From Acetobacter fallax (GTDB lineage Bacteria > Pseudomonadota > Alphaproteobacteria > Acetobacterales > Acetobacteraceae), in NCBI RefSeq assembly GCF_011516735.1, contig NZ_WOSX01000025.1, positions 1 through 49,837 on the forward strand: a stretch of 49,837 nucleotides of DNA, in the 5' to 3' direction. Position 1 is the first letter of the stretch. Each line of letters starts with the position of its first letter. Of this stretch, positions 15,727 through 32,284 are shown in pieces. A program made the translations under genes and the position numbers. Below the pieces are notes generated by a model. It saw only the letters and a program-made list of their open reading frames with translations, made no database searches and was not told where the DNA came from.

Positions 15727-18700
15727 ATGAACGCAATTACGAAATCGTTCACGGGACGCAAGCGGATCCGCAAAAGCTTCGGACGGATCCCCGAAGTTGC
15801 GCCGATGCCTAACCTTATCGATGTTCAGCGCGCTTCGTATGAGGCGTTCCTGCAGGCGAATATTTCGCCTGATGCCCGTACCCAGACGGGTCTGCAGGAA
15901 GTTTTCCGCTCTGTGTTCCCGATCAATGACTTCGCGGGTCGTGGTCGGCTGGAGTTCGTCCAGTACGAATTCGAAGAGCCGAAATATGACGTTGAGGAAT
16001 GCATCCAGCGTGGTCTCACATACGCAGCGCCTCTGAAGGTAATTCTGCGTCTCATCGTGTGGGACGTGGATGAAGACACCGGTTCGCGCTCGATCCGCGA
16101 TATCAAAGAGCAGCCGGTCTATATGGGCGACATGCCTCTGATGACGGGTAACGGCACCTTCATCATCAATGGCACCGAGCGTGTGATTGTCAGTCAGATG
16201 CACCGTTCGCCTGGTGTGTTCTTCGATCATGACAAGGGTAAGACGCACTCCTCAGGTAAGTATCTCTTCTCTGCACGCGTGATCCCTTATCGTGGTTCCT
16301 GGCTCGACTTCGAGTTCGACGCGAAGGATCTGATCTACGTCCGCATCGACCGCAAGCGGAAGCTGCCGGTCACCACGCTGCTCTACGCGCTTGAGGGGGT
16401 TCACTCCGAAGCTGCCCGCCGCAAAAAGGTGGAAGAGGGTGGTGATGTCGAGTCCATGGACATCCGTGGCATGGATCCGGACGAGATCCTCGGCTATTTC
16501 TACAATACAGTGACTTTCACGAAGACCCCGAAAGGCTGGGCGCGTCCGTTTGATCCGGAGGCTTTCCGTGGTCAGAAGCTGCTGTCCGATATGGTCGACG
16601 CGCAGACAGGTGAAGTCGTTGCCGCGGCTGATTCCAAGCTGACGGCCCGTATGGTCCGTAAGATCGCCGAGGCGACGAAAGAAGTCCTGGTTGGCGAGGC
16701 TGATCTTCTGGGGCGGTTCATTGCTCATGATATCGTCAATCCGGAAACGGGTGAGATCTTCGGTGAATCCGGCGAAGAACTGACAGAATCCCGTCTTGAG
16801 GCGCTTGAAGAAGCAGGTCTGACCGAACTGCCGACACTCGCTGTCGATCAGGCCAATGGTCCCTGGATCCGCAATACGCTGGCTGTTGACAAGAACAGTT
16901 CACGTGATGAGGCGCTGATCGACATCTATCGTGTCATGCGCCCTGGTGAGCCGCCGACCGCAGAGACGGCCGAAGCGATGTTCCGCAGCCTGTTCTTCGA
17001 TCCCGACCGTTATGATCTGTCGTCTGTTGGTCGTGTGAAGATGAACATGCGGCTCGGAATTGATTGCCCGGATACGGTCCGTGTGCTGCGTAAGGAAGAT
17101 ATCCTGCGCGCCCTCAAGGTCATGTGTGATCTGAAAGATGGTCGCGGCCAGATCGACGATATCGATAACCTTGGTAACCGTCGTGTCCGCTCGGTCGGCG
17201 AGCTGATGGAGAACCAGTATCGCGTCGGCCTGCTCCGCATGGAGCGTGCCATTCGCGAGCGTATGGGCTCGGTCGATATCGACACGGTCATGCCGCATGA
17301 TCTGATCAACGCGAAGCCGGCCGCTGCTGCCGTGCGTGAGTTCTTCGGCTCCTCGCAGCTTTCGCAGTTCATGGATCAGACCAACCCGCTGTCTGAAGTG
17401 ACGCACAAGCGTCGTCTCTCAGCCCTCGGCCCGGGCGGTCTGACCCGTGAGCGGGCCGGTTTCGAAGTCCGTGATGTTCATCCAACACATTACGGCCGTA
17501 TCTGCCCGATTGAGACGCCCGAAGGCCCGAACATCGGTCTGATCAACTCGCTTGCGACGTATGCGAAGGTCAACAAATACGGCTTCATCGAAACTCCGTA
17601 TCGTCTCGTGAAGGACGGCGTTTTTCAGGATGGCTGGAAATATCTGTCTGCCATGGAGGAAGAGCGCCTCGTTGTGGCTCAGGCCGATGCGAAGCAGAGC
17701 CCCGACGGTCGCCTGACCGGCGAGCTGGTATCCGTTCGCAGGAATGGTGACTTCCGCCTGGTGCCGCCGACCGATGTGACCGCCTGTGACGTGTCGCCGA
17801 AGCAGCTTGTTTCCGTTGCCGCCGCGCTCATTCCGTTCCTTGAGAACGATGACGCCAACCGTGCGCTGATGGGCTCGAACATGCAGCGTCAGGCCGTGCC
17901 GCTGGTGCGCTCCGATGCGCCTCTGGTCGGCACCGGCATGGAGGCCGCGGTCGCTCATGACTCCGGCGCGACGATCGTTGCCCGTCGTCCCGGTATCGTC
18001 GACCAGATCGACGGCGCCCGCATCGTGGTCCGCACGACCGATGACAAGGGTGCGACGCAGGGTGTCGATATCTATCGTCTGCGTAAATATTCGCGTTCCA
18101 ATCAGTCTACCTGCATCAATCAGCGTCCGCTGGTGCGTGTGGGTGATCAGGTTGCCGCCGGTGATATCATCGCTGACGGTCCTTCGACGGAACTCGGTGA
18201 ACTGGCTCTGGGCCGGAACGTGCTCGTCGCGTTCATGCCGTGGAACGGTTATAACTTCGAGGATTCCATCCTGATTTCCGAGCGCATCGCGCGCGATGAC
18301 GTCTTCACCTCGATCCATATCGAGGAATTCGAAGTCATGGCCCGCGACACGAAGCTGGGTCAGGAAGAAATCACCCGTGACATTCCGAATGTCGGCGAGG
18401 AAGCCCTGCGCTGTCTCGATGAAGCCGGTATTGTCTATGTCGGTGCCGAAGTGAACCCTGGCGATATTCTCGTCGGCAAGGTCACACCAAAGGGCGAAAG
18501 CCCGATGACGCCGGAAGAAAAGCTCCTCCGTGCCATCTTTGGTGAAAAAGCGTCTGACGTCCGTGACACGTCGCTGCGTCTGCCGCCAGGCACGACCGGC
18601 ACGATCGTCGATGTTCGTGTCTTCTCCCGTCGCGGCGTCGATAAAGACGAGCGCGCCATGGCGATCGAGCGCGCCGAGATCGAGCGTCTGGCCAAGGATC

Positions 18701-19899
18701 GTGACGACGAGCAGGCGATTCAGGAGCGTTCGTTCTACAACAGGCTGCGGGAACGCCTGCTCGGTGAGACGGCGGGGACGGGCTTCAAGGGTCTGAAATC
18801 CGGCACGCCAATCACTGAAGACGTGCTCGCTGAAATCCCTCGCGGTGCATGGCGCCACGTCACGGTTGCATCTGACGCGGTCATGGCCGAGCTTGAAACC
18901 CTGCGTGCTGAATTCGATGTCGCGGTCGGCAAGATCAAAGGTCGCTTCGACAGCAAGGTCGAGAAGCTTCAGCGTGGTGACGAGCTGCCACCTGGCGTGA
19001 TGAAAATGGTCAAGGTGTTCGTTGCGGTGAAGCGCAAGCTGCAGCCGGGCGATAAAATGGCCGGACGTCATGGTAATAAAGGTGTCGTTTCCCGGGTTGT
19101 TCCGGTTGAGGACATGCCGTTCCTTGAAGACGGCACCTCGGTCGATATCGTCCTGAATCCGCTCGGTGTACCGTCACGAATGAATGTCGGGCAGATCCTT
19201 GAGACGCATCTTGGCTGGGCGTGTGCCAATATCGGCAAGCGTATCGGCACGATGGTCGATGAGTATCAGCGCGACGGTGAGAAGAAGCAGGTGCTGCTGG
19301 ACGAACTGAAAGACGTCTATGGAGATGCGGTTTACAACGCCGATATCGCGGATATGGAACATGCTCAGCTGGTCGAGCTGGCAAACAACCTGCGGAAGGG
19401 TGTGCCTATCGCGACGCCGGTGTTCGACGGAGCGTCCATCCCGGATATTGAAAACATGCTCGAAAAGGCCGGCGTCGATCGTTCAGGCCAGTCTCAGCTG
19501 ATCGATGGTCGCACCGGTGAACTGTTCGAGCGGAAGACCACAGTCGGCTACATCTATATGCTGAAGCTGCACCATCTCGTTGATGATAAGATCCACGCTC
19601 GTTCGATTGGTCCTTACTCGCTCGTCACGCAGCAGCCGCTGGGTGGTAAGGCGCAGTTCGGTGGTCAGCGCTTCGGTGAGATGGAGGTCTGGGCTCTTGA
19701 GGCGTATGGCGCGGCCTACACGCTTCAGGAAATGCTGACGGTGAAGTCCGATGACGTATCGGGTCGCACCAAGGTCTATGAGTCGATCGTGCGGGAGCAG
19801 GATGACTTCGAGGCCGGTATTCCTGAGAGTTTCAACGTTCTCATCAAGGAGCTGAAGTCGCTTGGTCTGAATGTCGATCTGGAAAACAGTGGTGACTGA
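15727..19899 (+). CDS. rpoB: DNA-directed RNA polymerase subunit beta
   Basis: A 1390-residue beta subunit, normal for alphaproteobacteria. The rifampicin pocket runs from G541: [20 protein letters not shown], then [11 protein letters not shown]. The residues usually mutated in resistant strains are wild type (D550, H560, S565, equal to E. coli D516, H526, S531), so no target-site resistance is visible. The C-terminal switch and clamp regions ([21 protein letters not shown]) are intact. It is preceded by an attenuator and followed by a hairpin before rpoC. Confidence 0.99.
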   Translation: MNAITKSFTGRKRIRKSFGRIPEVAPMPNLIDVQRASYEAFLQANISPDARTQTGLQEVFRSVFPINDFAGRGRLEFVQYEFEEPKYDVEECIQRGLTYAAPLKVILRLIVWDVDEDTGSRSIRDIKEQPVYMGDMPLMTGNGTFIINGTERVIVSQMHRSPGVFFDHDKGKTHSSGKYLFSARVIPYRGSWLDFEFDAKDLIYVRIDRKRKLPVTTLLYALEGVHSEAARRKKVEEGGDVESMDIRGMDPDEILGYFYNTVTFTKTPKGWARPFDPEAFRGQKLLSDMVDAQTGEVVAAADSKLTARMVRKIAEATKEVLVGEADLLGRFIAHDIVNPETGEIFGESGEELTESRLEALEEAGLTELPTLAVDQANGPWIRNTLAVDKNSSRDEALIDIYRVMRPGEPPTAETAEAMFRSLFFDPDRYDLSSVGRVKMNMRLGIDCPDTVRVLRKEDILRALKVMCDLKDGRGQIDDIDNLGNRRVRSVGELMENQYRVGLLRMERAIRERMGSVDIDTVMPHDLINAKPAAAAVREFFGSSQLSQFMDQTNPLSEVTHKRRLSALGPGGLTRERAGFEVRDVHPTHYGRICPIETPEGPNIGLINSLATYAKVNKYGFIETPYRLVKDGVFQDGWKYLSAMEEERLVVAQADAKQSPDGRLTGELVSVRRNGDFRLVPPTDVTACDVSPKQLVSVAAALIPFLENDDANRALMGSNMQRQAVPLVRSDAPLVGTGMEAAVAHDSGATIVARRPGIVDQIDGARIVVRTTDDKGATQGVDIYRLRKYSRSNQSTCINQRPLVRVGDQVAAGDIIADGPSTELGELALGRNVLVAFMPWNGYNFEDSILISERIARDDVFTSIHIEEFEVMARDTKLGQEEITRDIPNVGEEALRCLDEAGIVYVGAEVNPGDILVGKVTPKGESPMTPEEKLLRAIFGEKASDVRDTSLRLPPGTTGTIVDVRVFSRRGVDKDERAMAIERAEIERLAKDRDDEQAIQERSFYNRLRERLLGETAGTGFKGLKSGTPITEDVLAEIPRGAWRHVTVASDAVMAELETLRAEFDVAVGKIKGRFDSKVEKLQRGDELPPGVMKMVKVFVAVKRKLQPGDKMAGRHGNKGVVSRVVPVEDMPFLEDGTSVDIVLNPLGVPSRMNVGQILETHLGWACANIGKRIGTMVDEYQRDGEKKQVLLDELKDVYGDAVYNADIADMEHAQLVELANNLRKGVPIATPVFDGASIPDIENMLEKAGVDRSGQSQLIDGRTGELFERKTTVGYIYMLKLHHLVDDKIHARSIGPYSLVTQQPLGGKAQFGGQRFGEMEVWALEAYGAAYTLQEMLTVKSDDVSGRTKVYESIVREQDDFEAGIPESFNVLIKELKSLGLNVDLENSGD

Positions 19900-19926
19900 A
19901 CGACTGGTGACATCCGGTTTTGCGCT

Positions 19927-19952
19927 CGTCGGGGGGATAAATCCCTCCGACG
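19927..19952 (+). terminator. Hairpin between rpoB and rpoC
   Basis: CGTCGGGGGG (19927-19936) pairs with CCCTCCGACG (19943-19952) with one G-T pair and an ATAAAT loop; a TTATTTT tract follows after 6 bases. It could stabilise the rpoB mRNA end or cause mild attenuation. Confidence 0.4.
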
Positions 19953-19989
19953 CGGGCTTATTTTCGATGAATTCGGGTGCGGGACATGA

Positions 19990-24228
<4,239 letters not shown>

Positions 24229-24252
24229 AGGTCTTCGGGAATCGGATTATGG

Positions 24253-24282
24253 AAAAGGCCGGACCCTGTGTCCGGCCTTTTT
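24253..24282 (+). terminator. Intrinsic terminator after rpoC
   Basis: AAAAGGCCGGAC (24253-24264) and GTCCGGCCTTTT (24270-24281) form a perfect 12-bp stem with a CCTGT loop, ending in a T-run. It starts 24 bp after the rpoC stop. Confidence 0.9.
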
Positions 24283-24584
24283 CTTTGGCAGGCAGAAAAT
24301 CCTGATTCTGCGGGAATCAGGCGGAAATTGGCAGTTCCTGCGTTGTCGAGTGTGAGCAACTCAAAGGTCGCCAGGGATCGTTCGCGCTCAAAAGAAAGCA
24401 GTGTTTCACTTCTTGTCAGAGAGTCACGGCAGATTTCTGCCGAATCCCGCCGAATCCTCTGGCCTTCCCGTGCATTACGCGGTAAGAGCGGGCCAATTCG
24501 TTGCGTTACGAAGCCAGTTGTCCTCGCAGAAGGATATGTCTGAGATGCGCGGCGGGTAACACGGGGACGAATCGCAGGTCTTTC
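24283..24584. other. Non-coding gap between the rpoC terminator and the rpsL promoter
   Basis: No gene is supported in these 300 bp. Two palindromes stand out: CCTGATTC (24301-24308) with GAATCAGG (24314-24321) around a 5-base centre, and CGGCAGA (24427-24433) with TCTGCCG (24436-24442) around TT. They may be operators or remnants of a small RNA; nothing in the sequence decides this. Confidence 0.4.
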
Positions 24585-24613
24585 TTGACTCGCATCTTCC
24601 TCCCCCGTAGGTT
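24585..24613 (+). promoter_or_regulatory. Promoter of the rpsL operon
   Basis: TTGACT (24585-24590), 17 bp, TAGGTT (24608-24613), then CCGCGCC where initiation is expected. This is a strong sigma70-type signal and gives a leader of about 220 nt before rpsL. Confidence 0.65.
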
Positions 24614-24838
24614 CCGCGCCCTCAGCTATCTCCGACGTCGGGTAGCTACTCGGACGTGGTTGCTGAAAGCAGCAGGGTAAAGCATGTGGTGCCGTATGTC
24701 TCTCTGAAGGCATGCCAAGGCCGGATGTAAAGATAGGCTCCGCAGGCGCTTTGCGTCCGCAGGGGTTCGTTTTGAATGACAGTCGGCAGCCAGAGTGAGG
24801 GCTTGCCGGCCGAATTGTGTAAGGATCGGGAAGGGCGC

Positions 24839-25210
24839 ATGCCGACCATCAATCAGCTGATCGCAAAAGGGCGCGAGCCTGCGGCGAAGCGCAACAAGGT
24901 GCCGGCTCTTCAGGGCTGCCCGCAGAAGCGTGGCGTTTGCACTCGCGTGTATACAACCACACCGAAGAAGCCGAACTCCGCGCTGCGAAAGGTCGCCAAA
25001 GTGCGTCTGACGAACGGCTACGAGGTGGTGAGCTATATTCCGGGTGAGGGGCATAACCTCCAGGAGCATAGCGTCGTTCTGATCCGCGGTGGCCGCGTGA
25101 AGGATCTTCCCGGTGTCCGCTATCACATCCTGCGTGGTGTGCTCGATACGCAGGGTATCGCAAAGCGCCGTCAGCGCCGTTCGCTCTATGGCGCGAAGCG
25201 TCCGAAGTAA
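24839..25210 (+). CDS. rpsL: 30S ribosomal protein S12
   Basis: A 123-residue S12 at the decoding centre. The streptomycin-target segments are wild type: [11 protein letters not shown] with the K43/K44 pair, and [14 protein letters not shown] with K88 and the D89 that is methylthiolated in many bacteria. I start at the ATG 24839, giving the family N-terminus MPTINQLI; an in-frame ATG 63 bases upstream adds an unconserved stretch. It heads the ribosomal block after a long leader. Confidence 0.98.
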   Translation: MPTINQLIAKGREPAAKRNKVPALQGCPQKRGVCTRVYTTTPKKPNSALRKVAKVRLTNGYEVVSYIPGEGHNLQEHSVVLIRGGRVKDLPGVRYHILRGVLDTQGIAKRRQRRSLYGAKRPK

Positions 25211-25225
25211 GAGGAATATCGAGGC

Positions 25226-25705
25226 ATGAGTCGCCGTCACCGCGCTGTAAAGCGTGAGATCCTTCCGGATCCAAAATTTGGAGACATCGTTATCACGCGT
25301 TTCATGAACGCACTGATGTACGATGGTAAGAAATCCACAGCTGAGGGCATCGTATATGGTGCGCTCGAGTCCCTTCAGCGTCGTAGCGGTGGAGCGTCGG
25401 CAGATCCTGTCACGATGTTTCACACAGCTCTGGATAACGTGAAGCCTGCTGTCGAGGTTCGTTCGCGTCGTGTTGGTGGTGCCACCTATCAGGTGCCCGT
25501 CGAGGTTCGTACCGATCGTCGTCAGGCTCTGGCAATCCGCTGGCTGATCGATGCTTCGCGTAAGCGCGGTGAGAACACCATGCAGGACCGGCTGTCGAAC
25601 GAGCTGATGGACGCGATGAATAATCGCGGTTCGGCAGTGAAAAAGCGTGAGGACACGCACCGCATGGCTGAAGCCAATAAGGCATTCAGTCATTATCGCT
25701 GGTAA
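25226..25705 (+). CDS. rpsG: 30S ribosomal protein S7
   Basis: A 159-residue S7, the assembly protein of the 30S head that contacts the E-site tRNA. The N-terminus [19 protein letters not shown] and the beta-hairpin [18 protein letters not shown] are typical. It starts 15 bp after rpsL behind a GAGG. In E. coli S7 represses this operon. The next gene is tuf, not fusA. Confidence 0.98.
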   Translation: MSRRHRAVKREILPDPKFGDIVITRFMNALMYDGKKSTAEGIVYGALESLQRRSGGASADPVTMFHTALDNVKPAVEVRSRRVGGATYQVPVEVRTDRRQALAIRWLIDASRKRGENTMQDRLSNELMDAMNNRGSAVKKREDTHRMAEANKAFSHYRW

Positions 25706-25729
25706 TCGGCGGGCGTGGATTTCCTGGTG

Positions 25730-25743
25730 CCGGATTAATCCGG
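25730..25743. promoter_or_regulatory. 14-bp perfect palindrome in the rpsG-tuf spacer
   Basis: CCGGATT directly followed by AATCCGG, 24 bp after rpsG. A second small inverted repeat, ATCCC (25776-25780) with GGGAT (25788-25792), lies closer to tuf. The spacer occupies the position normally filled by fusA. Confidence 0.35.
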
Positions 25744-25806
25744 TATTCAGTGCGTGAAACAGGACTAATAACCGCATCCCGCCTGGTGGGATAACGGAGA
25801 GAAACG

Positions 25807-26997
<1,191 letters not shown>

Positions 26998-27035
26998 TAC
27001 GGGGCAGGTGCCCCGATGGGCCCTGAACCGAGTAG

Positions 27036-27061
27036 CCCCGGCCGGAGTCATCCGGTCGGGG
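27036..27061 (+). terminator. Hairpin between tuf and rpsJ
   Basis: CCCCGGCCGGA (27036-27046) pairs with TCCGGTCGGGG (27051-27061), 11 bp with one G-T and a GTCA loop, followed by TCTT. A small GGGGC/GCCCC hairpin (27001-27014) precedes it. Likely a partial terminator or mRNA end that sets tuf apart from the S10 genes. Confidence 0.5.
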
Positions 27062-27130
27062 TCTTACCTGGTGGTGGGAATATCCCGGACAGATGCTGAC
27101 CCGGGTTAAAAAGTTGGACTGAACAAAACG

Positions 27131-27439
27131 ATGGACAACCAGAACATCCGCATTCGCCTGAAGGCGTACGATCACCGGGTGCTTGACAACAGCACGAAGG
27201 AAATCGTCAACACGGCGAAGCGTACGGGTGCGCGGGTTCGGGGTCCTATCCCGCTGCCGACGCATATCGAACGGTTCACAGTGAACCGCTCACCCCACGT
27301 GGATAAGAAAAGCCGCGAGCAGTTCGAGATTCGGACTCATCGTCGGCTGCTCGACATTGTCGAGCCGACCCCGCAGACCGTGGACGCCCTCATGAAACTC
27401 GACCTCGCCGCTGGCGTGGATGTCGAGATCAAACTCTAA
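27131..27439 (+). CDS. rpsJ: 30S ribosomal protein S10
   Basis: A 102-residue S10, also a transcription antitermination factor (NusE) that binds NusB and NusG. The loop [30 protein letters not shown] is strongly conserved. The Shine-Dalgarno is weak (GGA at 27117). It opens the S10 cluster, rplC following 10 bp after its stop. Confidence 0.98.
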   Translation: MDNQNIRIRLKAYDHRVLDNSTKEIVNTAKRTGARVRGPIPLPTHIERFTVNRSPHVDKKSREQFEIRTHRRLLDIVEPTPQTVDALMKLDLAAGVDVEIKL

Positions 27440-27449
27440 GGTCCAGACG

Positions 27450-28133
27450 ATGCGCACCGGATTGATCGCAAGAAAGCTGGGTATGACCCGGCTATTCAAG
27501 GAAGACGGCACACATGTGCCCGTCACTGTCCTGCACCTCGACGACGTGCAGGTGGTTGAGTCGAAAACAGAAGAGCGCGACGGTTATACCGCCGTTCAGC
27601 TCGGGCTCGGCAAAGCCAAGGTAAAGAACGTCACAAAGCCGAACCGCGGCCACTACGCCCGGGTAAAGGTCGAGCCGAAAAAGGTTCTGCGCGAATTCCG
27701 CGTGGCACCCGATGCCGTGCTTGAGTCCGGAACCCGTATTCTGGCCTCGCACTTTATCGTCGGGCAGAAAGTGGACGTGTGCGGCACCAGCAAGGGTAAA
27801 GGGTTCGCGGGCGCCATGAAGCGCTGGAACTTTGCTGGTCTTGAGGCATCTCATGGTGTTTCGGTCTCTCACCGTTCTCATGGTTCGACCGGCAACCGTC
27901 AGGATCCGGGCAAGACCTTCAAGAACAAGAAGATGGCTGGCCACCTGGGTGACGAGCGGGTGACGACGCTGAACCTTGAAGTCGCAGCGGTCGATCCGGA
28001 CAAGAACCTGATCATGATTCGTGGTTCCATCCCGGGAGCTAAGAACGGACTGGTCATGGTCCGTGACGCTATCAAAAAGGCTCGTCATGCTGAGGCGCCA
28101 TATCCGGCAGCCCTCGCGACGGCGGAAGGCTGA
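27450..28133 (+). CDS. rplC: 50S ribosomal protein L3
   Basis: A 227-residue L3 that reaches the peptidyl transferase centre. It begins [16 protein letters not shown]; the central loop [21 protein letters not shown] includes the Gln that is methylated by PrmB in E. coli. I took the ATG at 27450 because the earlier in-frame ATG lies inside rpsJ. The C-terminus is extended by an unconserved [14 protein letters not shown] tail. Confidence 0.98.
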   Translation: MRTGLIARKLGMTRLFKEDGTHVPVTVLHLDDVQVVESKTEERDGYTAVQLGLGKAKVKNVTKPNRGHYARVKVEPKKVLREFRVAPDAVLESGTRILASHFIVGQKVDVCGTSKGKGFAGAMKRWNFAGLEASHGVSVSHRSHGSTGNRQDPGKTFKNKKMAGHLGDERVTTLNLEVAAVDPDKNLIMIRGSIPGAKNGLVMVRDAIKKARHAEAPYPAALATAEG

Positions 28134-28138
28134 GGATC

Positions 28139-28753
28139 ATGGAACTCGATATCAAGACCCTCGATAACGGCAGTGCCGGGACCGAGACACTTCCGGACGA
28201 GATTTTTGCTATTGCGCCGCGCGCCGATGTCATGGCCCGCGTTGTTCACTGGCAGCTCGCGAAACGCCGTGCCGGCAACCATAAGGTGAAGGGCATGGGC
28301 GAAGTCTCCGGAACGACAAGGAAGCCTTATAAGCAGAAGGGGACCGGTTCGGCTCGTCAGGGCTCGCTTCGTGCTCCGCAGTATCGCACCGGTGGCGTCG
28401 TTCACGGCCCGGTCGTTCGTGATCACGGCTATGATCTGCCTAAAAAAGTTCGTCGTCTTGGGCTGATCTCCGCGCTTTCGCAGAAAGCGAAAGACGGCAA
28501 GCTGATCGTTCTTGACAGCGCTTCCGGCGTGACGAAGACAGCGGAACTGGCCACGAAACTGAAAGCTCTGGGCTGGAAGTCAGCGCTGATCGTTGATGGT
28601 GCAGTTGATGAAGGCTTCGTTCGCGCAGCCCGCAATCTGCCGAGGATCGACGTTCTGCCAACTGTTGGTGCGAATGTTTACGATATTCTGAACCACGACG
28701 TGCTCGCGATCACACGCGCTGGCGTCGAGAAGCTGAAGGAGCGGCTGGCATGA
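28139..28753 (+). CDS. rplD: 50S ribosomal protein L4
   Basis: A 204-residue L4. The extended exit-tunnel loop carries [25 protein letters not shown], where macrolide-resistance changes occur in other bacteria; no such change is obvious. In E. coli L4 represses the S10 operon. It overlaps rplW by four bases (ATGA). Confidence 0.98.
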   Translation: MELDIKTLDNGSAGTETLPDEIFAIAPRADVMARVVHWQLAKRRAGNHKVKGMGEVSGTTRKPYKQKGTGSARQGSLRAPQYRTGGVVHGPVVRDHGYDLPKKVRRLGLISALSQKAKDGKLIVLDSASGVTKTAELATKLKALGWKSALIVDGAVDEGFVRAARNLPRIDVLPTVGANVYDILNHDVLAITRAGVEKLKERLA

Positions 28754-29085
28754 CAAACGTGCTTGCGATCCGCAAAAAAGCGGAGCGGCTGTCTCGTGAA
28801 GCGATGTTCGACATCGTTCGCGCGCCGCTGATCACGGAAAAGGCGACGGCGCTGTCCGAGAAGAACCAGATGGTCTTCAAGGTTGCGATTTCGGCGACGA
28901 AGCCGGAAATCAAGGTCGCTGTCGAGACACTGTTTGGCGTCAAGGTTCTTGGCGTGAACACGCTCGTGCAGAAAGGCAAAGCGAAGCGCTTTAAAGGCCG
29001 TCCTGGCCAGCGCTCCGATATCAAGAAGGCGTTCGTGCAGCTCGCGGAAGGTCAGTCCATCGACCTGACCGCAAAACTGGCGTGA
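28750..29085 (+). CDS. rplW: 50S ribosomal protein L23
   Basis: A 111-residue L23 located at the tunnel exit, docking site for trigger factor and [24 protein letters not shown] and the C-terminal [16 protein letters not shown] are conserved. The N-terminus is about 12 residues longer than the E. coli protein ([19 protein letters not shown]). Its ATG overlaps the rplD stop. Confidence 0.97.
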   Translation: MTNVLAIRKKAERLSREAMFDIVRAPLITEKATALSEKNQMVFKVAISATKPEIKVAVETLFGVKVLGVNTLVQKGKAKRFKGRPGQRSDIKKAFVQLAEGQSIDLTAKLA

Positions 29086-29101
29086 CGCGGGGTATCTACA
29101 C

Positions 29102-29932
29102 ATGGCACTGAAGCACTTTAATCCCGTCACGCCGAGCCTTCGCGGCACGGTGCTGGTGGACCGGTCCGAGCTCTGGAAGGGCAAGCCGGTCAAGCAGCTG
29201 ACTGAGGGTAAGAACAAAACCGGTGGTCGCAACAATCACGGGCGTACGACATCGCGCTTTCGTGGTGGCGGACACAAGCAGTCGTATCGTTATGTCGACT
29301 TCAAGCGTCGTAAGCTTGACGTAACCGGCACGATCGAGCGTCTGGAATATGACCCTAACCGTACGGCTTTCATCGCTCTGGTGAAGTACGAAGATGGTGA
29401 GCTCGCCTACATCCTGGCGCCTCAGCGCCTGAAGGTCGGCGATCAGGTCATTTCCGGTGCCCGTGTCGACATCAAGCCAGGCAACGCGATGCCGCTGTCG
29501 GCTATCCCGGTCGGAACCATCATCCATAACATTGAACTGAAGCAGGGCGCAGGCGGCAAGCTGTCGCGTTCGGCCGGCACATATGCCCAGCTCGTTGGTA
29601 AGGATTCCGGTTACGCGCAGATCAAACTGCAGTCCGGTGAGCTGCGGGTCGTTCGTGGTGAATGCTTCGCAACGGTCGGTGCGGTTTCGAACCCGGACAA
29701 TATGAACCAGCATATGGGTAAAGCGGGCCGCTCCCGCTGGCTGGGTCGCCGTCCGCATAACCGCGGTGTGGTCATGAACCCGGTCGATCATCCGCATGGT
29801 GGTGGTGAAGGTCGTACCTCAGGTGGCCGTCATCCGGTCACGCCATGGGGCAAGCCGACAAAAGGTTATAAGACGAGGGTCAACAAGCGTACGGACAGTC
29901 TGATTATCCGTCGCCGGAAGACCGGCAAGTAA
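29102..29932 (+). CDS. rplB: 50S ribosomal protein L2
   Basis: A 276-residue L2, a core protein near the peptidyl transferase centre. The C-terminal [20 protein letters not shown] with the invariant His needed for activity is present, as is [18 protein letters not shown] near the N-terminus. The Shine-Dalgarno is weak. Translation is likely coupled within the S10 cluster. Confidence 0.98.
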   Translation: MALKHFNPVTPSLRGTVLVDRSELWKGKPVKQLTEGKNKTGGRNNHGRTTSRFRGGGHKQSYRYVDFKRRKLDVTGTIERLEYDPNRTAFIALVKYEDGELAYILAPQRLKVGDQVISGARVDIKPGNAMPLSAIPVGTIIHNIELKQGAGGKLSRSAGTYAQLVGKDSGYAQIKLQSGELRVVRGECFATVGAVSNPDNMNQHMGKAGRSRWLGRRPHNRGVVMNPVDHPHGGGEGRTSGGRHPVTPWGKPTKGYKTRVNKRTDSLIIRRRKTGK

Positions 29933-29944
29933 GGGGCAAAAGAG

Positions 29945-30223
29945 ATGGCACGTTCCGTCTGGAAAGGCCCGTTCGTGGACGGGTATCTGCTGAACAAAGC
30001 CGACGCATCGCGCGCTTCGGGTCGTAATGAGGTGATCAAAATCTGGTCGCGTCGCTCAACGATCCTGCCGCAGTTCGTCGGGCTGACCTTCGGTGTTTAT
30101 AATGGTCACAAGTTCCTGCCCGTGCAGGTGACCGAGAATATGGTCGGACATAAGTTCGGCGAGTTCTCGCCCACCCGTACATTCCATGGGCATGGCGCTG
30201 ACAAGAAGTCGAAGCGGGGCTGA
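29945..30223 (+). CDS. rpsS: 30S ribosomal protein S19
   Basis: A 92-residue S19 of the 30S head, which contacts the A-site finger and S13. [34 protein letters not shown] and [15 protein letters not shown] are conserved. Starts 12 bp after rplB; its stop overlaps closely with the rplV start. Confidence 0.98.
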   Translation: MARSVWKGPFVDGYLLNKADASRASGRNEVIKIWSRRSTILPQFVGLTFGVYNGHKFLPVQVTENMVGHKFGEFSPTRTFHGHGADKKSKRG

Positions 30224-30224
30224 G

Positions 30225-30632
30225 ATGAGCAAATCCAAGCACCCACGCACACTGGCTGAGAACGAGGCTCAGGCGATCACGCGGAATATCCGCGTGAGTC
30301 CCCGTAAGCTGGGTCTCGTTGCCGGTCTCATCCGCAACAAGCCGGCATCACAGGCCGTGGCAACACTGACGTTCTCGAAGCGTCGTATTGCCCAGGAAGT
30401 GAAGAAGACGCTGGAAAGCGCGATCGCAAATGCGGAGAACAACCACCAGCTTGATGTCGATCAGCTGGTGGTGAAAATCGCTGACGTTGGCAAGTCTATC
30501 GTTATGCGGCGTTTCCATGCACGTGGCCGCGGCCGTTCCGCGCGCGTCGAGAAGTTCTTCAGTCATCTGAAGATTGTCGTCGCTGAGCGTGCGCCCGAGC
30601 CAGAGGCAAAGACGGAAGAGAAGGCGGCCTGA
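30225..30632 (+). CDS. rplV: 50S ribosomal protein L22
   Basis: A 135-residue L22 lining the exit tunnel. [20 protein letters not shown] and the beta-hairpin [21 protein letters not shown] are clear. I start at ATG 30225, just after the rpsS stop; an upstream in-frame ATG lies inside rpsS. The C-terminus has an acidic [11 protein letters not shown] extension. Confidence 0.97.
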   Translation: MSKSKHPRTLAENEAQAITRNIRVSPRKLGLVAGLIRNKPASQAVATLTFSKRRIAQEVKKTLESAIANAENNHQLDVDQLVVKIADVGKSIVMRRFHARGRGRSARVEKFFSHLKIVVAERAPEPEAKTEEKAA

Positions 30633-30634
30633 CG

Positions 30635-31312
30635 ATGGGACATAAAGTCAATCCGATCGGGCTTCGGCTCGGTATCAACCGCACCTGGGATAGCCGCTGG
30701 TACGCCGGTCAGGACTACTCCCGGCTGCTGCATGACGATCTGAAGCTTCGCGCTTTCCTGCGTCGCAGGCTTTCTGGTGCGGGTGTTTCCCGCGTCGTGA
30801 TCGAGCGTCCGGCCAAGAAGCCACGCATCACTATTTACGCGGCTCGTCCGGGTGTGGTGATCGGCAAAAAGGGTCAGGACATCGACACGCTGCGTAAGCA
30901 GCTCACGAAGATGGCCGGCGTCGAAGTTTCGCTGAACATCGTCGAGATCCGTAAGCCGGAAATTGATGCAACGCTGGTTGCCGAGAACATCTCGCAGCAG
31001 CTTGAGCGTCGCGTTGCTTTCCGTCGCGCCATGAAGCGCGCGGTTCAGTCCGCCATGCGTCTCGGCGCACAGGGCATCCGGATCAACTGCTCCGGCCGTC
31101 TCGGTGGCGCTGAAATCGCACGCGTCGAGTGGTATCGTGAAGGTCGGGTGCCGCTGCACACGCTCCGCGCCGATATCGATTATGGAACTGCAACGGCGAA
31201 GACGACCTACGGGACGTGCGGCGTGAAGGTCTGGATCTTCAAAGGTGAGATTCTGGCTCATGACCCGCTGGCTCAGGATCGTCGGGCTGCCGAGCAGGCG
31301 CCGCAGCGCTGA
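30635..31312 (+). CDS. rpsC: 30S ribosomal protein S3
   Basis: A 225-residue S3 at the mRNA entry site. The KH domain holds [18 protein letters not shown], and the C-terminal domain [23 protein letters not shown]. Starts two bases after rplV stop. Length is normal. Confidence 0.98.
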   Translation: MGHKVNPIGLRLGINRTWDSRWYAGQDYSRLLHDDLKLRAFLRRRLSGAGVSRVVIERPAKKPRITIYAARPGVVIGKKGQDIDTLRKQLTKMAGVEVSLNIVEIRKPEIDATLVAENISQQLERRVAFRRAMKRAVQSAMRLGAQGIRINCSGRLGGAEIARVEWYREGRVPLHTLRADIDYGTATAKTTYGTCGVKVWIFKGEILAHDPLAQDRRAAEQAPQR

Positions 31313-31325
31313 GGGATAGAGAACA

Positions 31326-31742
31326 ATGCTTTCTCCGAAGCGGACTAAATTCCGCAAAGCTCATAAAGGCCGTATTCACGGGCTGGCGAAGAGCGCCACT
31401 CAGCTGAATTTCGGTACATTTGGCCTGAAAGCGCTCCAGCCGGAGCGTATCACGGCTCGTCAGATCGAAGCCTCTCGTCGCGCCATTACCCGTGCCATGA
31501 AACGTGCTGGTCGTGTCTGGATTCGTATTTTTCCGGATCTTCCGGTCTCGACAAAGCCCGCCGAAGTGCGTATGGGCTCCGGCAAGGGATCCCCGGAATT
31601 CTGGGTGGCCCGTGTGAAACCGGGTCGTATCCTGTTCGAGATCGAAGGCGTGTCGCCGGAAGTCGCGCGTGAAGCGCTGGCTCTCGGTGCGGCGAAGCTT
31701 CCGATCAAGACGAAATTCGTCACCCGAATCGGAGAGGCGTAA
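31326..31742 (+). CDS. rplP: 50S ribosomal protein L16
   Basis: A 138-residue L16, which binds the A-site region of 23S r[22 protein letters not shown] at the start and the [22 protein letters not shown] core are conserved. It is followed directly by rpmC (ATG one base after the stop). Confidence 0.98.
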   Translation: MLSPKRTKFRKAHKGRIHGLAKSATQLNFGTFGLKALQPERITARQIEASRRAITRAMKRAGRVWIRIFPDLPVSTKPAEVRMGSGKGSPEFWVARVKPGRILFEIEGVSPEVAREALALGAAKLPIKTKFVTRIGEA

Positions 31743-31743
31743 G

Positions 31744-31983
31744 ATGAGCAAGGCAACAAAGCCGGCTGATCTGCGTGTGAAATCCGTTGATGAGTTGCAG
31801 ACGCTTCTTCTTGATCTGAAGCGTGAGCAGTTCAATCTGCGGTTCCAGCAGGCGACCGGTCAGAATGAAGGTGTATCGCGGGTTCGCGTAGTGCGTCGCG
31901 ATATCGCCCGCATCAAGACGATCGTGGCTGAGGCTGCGAAGAAGAACGCTGCGGAGGCCGGTGCCTCTGCTGCAAAAGCCTGA
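31744..31983 (+). CDS. rpmC: 50S ribosomal protein L29
   Basis: A 79-residue L29 at the tunnel exit. The helical core [20 protein letters not shown] and [10 protein letters not shown] is standard; the C-terminus has an Ala-rich [16 protein letters not shown] tail longer than in E. coli. Start at 31744 follows from the rplP stop and from the family N-terminus. Confidence 0.97.
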   Translation: MSKATKPADLRVKSVDELQTLLLDLKREQFNLRFQQATGQNEGVSRVRVVRRDIARIKTIVAEAAKKNAAEAGASAAKA

Positions 31984-31994
31984 GGGAGCCGTTA

Positions 31995-32267
31995 ATGCCG
32001 AAGCGCATTCTGAGCGGACGTGTAACGAGCGATAAGATGGATAAGACGGTTACCGTTCTTGTCGATCGTCGCGTGATGCATCCGCTCTATAAGAAGTTCA
32101 TTCGTCGCTCGAAGAAATATGTGGCGCATGATGAACTCAACCAGTGCAAGATTGGGGATGCGGTGCGCATTGAAGAATGCACACCTATTTCCAAGCGCAA
32201 GACCTGGGCAGTGATTGCCCGCAACGGTGAGACCGTAGCGGCAGCCACGTCCGGGGCCGCTGCGTAA
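31995..32267 (+). CDS. rpsQ: 30S ribosomal protein S17
   Basis: A 90-residue S17, an OB-fold primary 16S-binding protein. [23 protein letters not shown] and [20 protein letters not shown] are conserved. The tail is extended by a short Ala/Thr-rich stretch. Confidence 0.98.
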   Translation: MPKRILSGRVTSDKMDKTVTVLVDRRVMHPLYKKFIRRSKKYVAHDELNQCKIGDAVRIEECTPISKRKTWAVIARNGETVAAATSGAAA

Positions 32268-32284
32268 ACAGGGGTATAAGGTAA

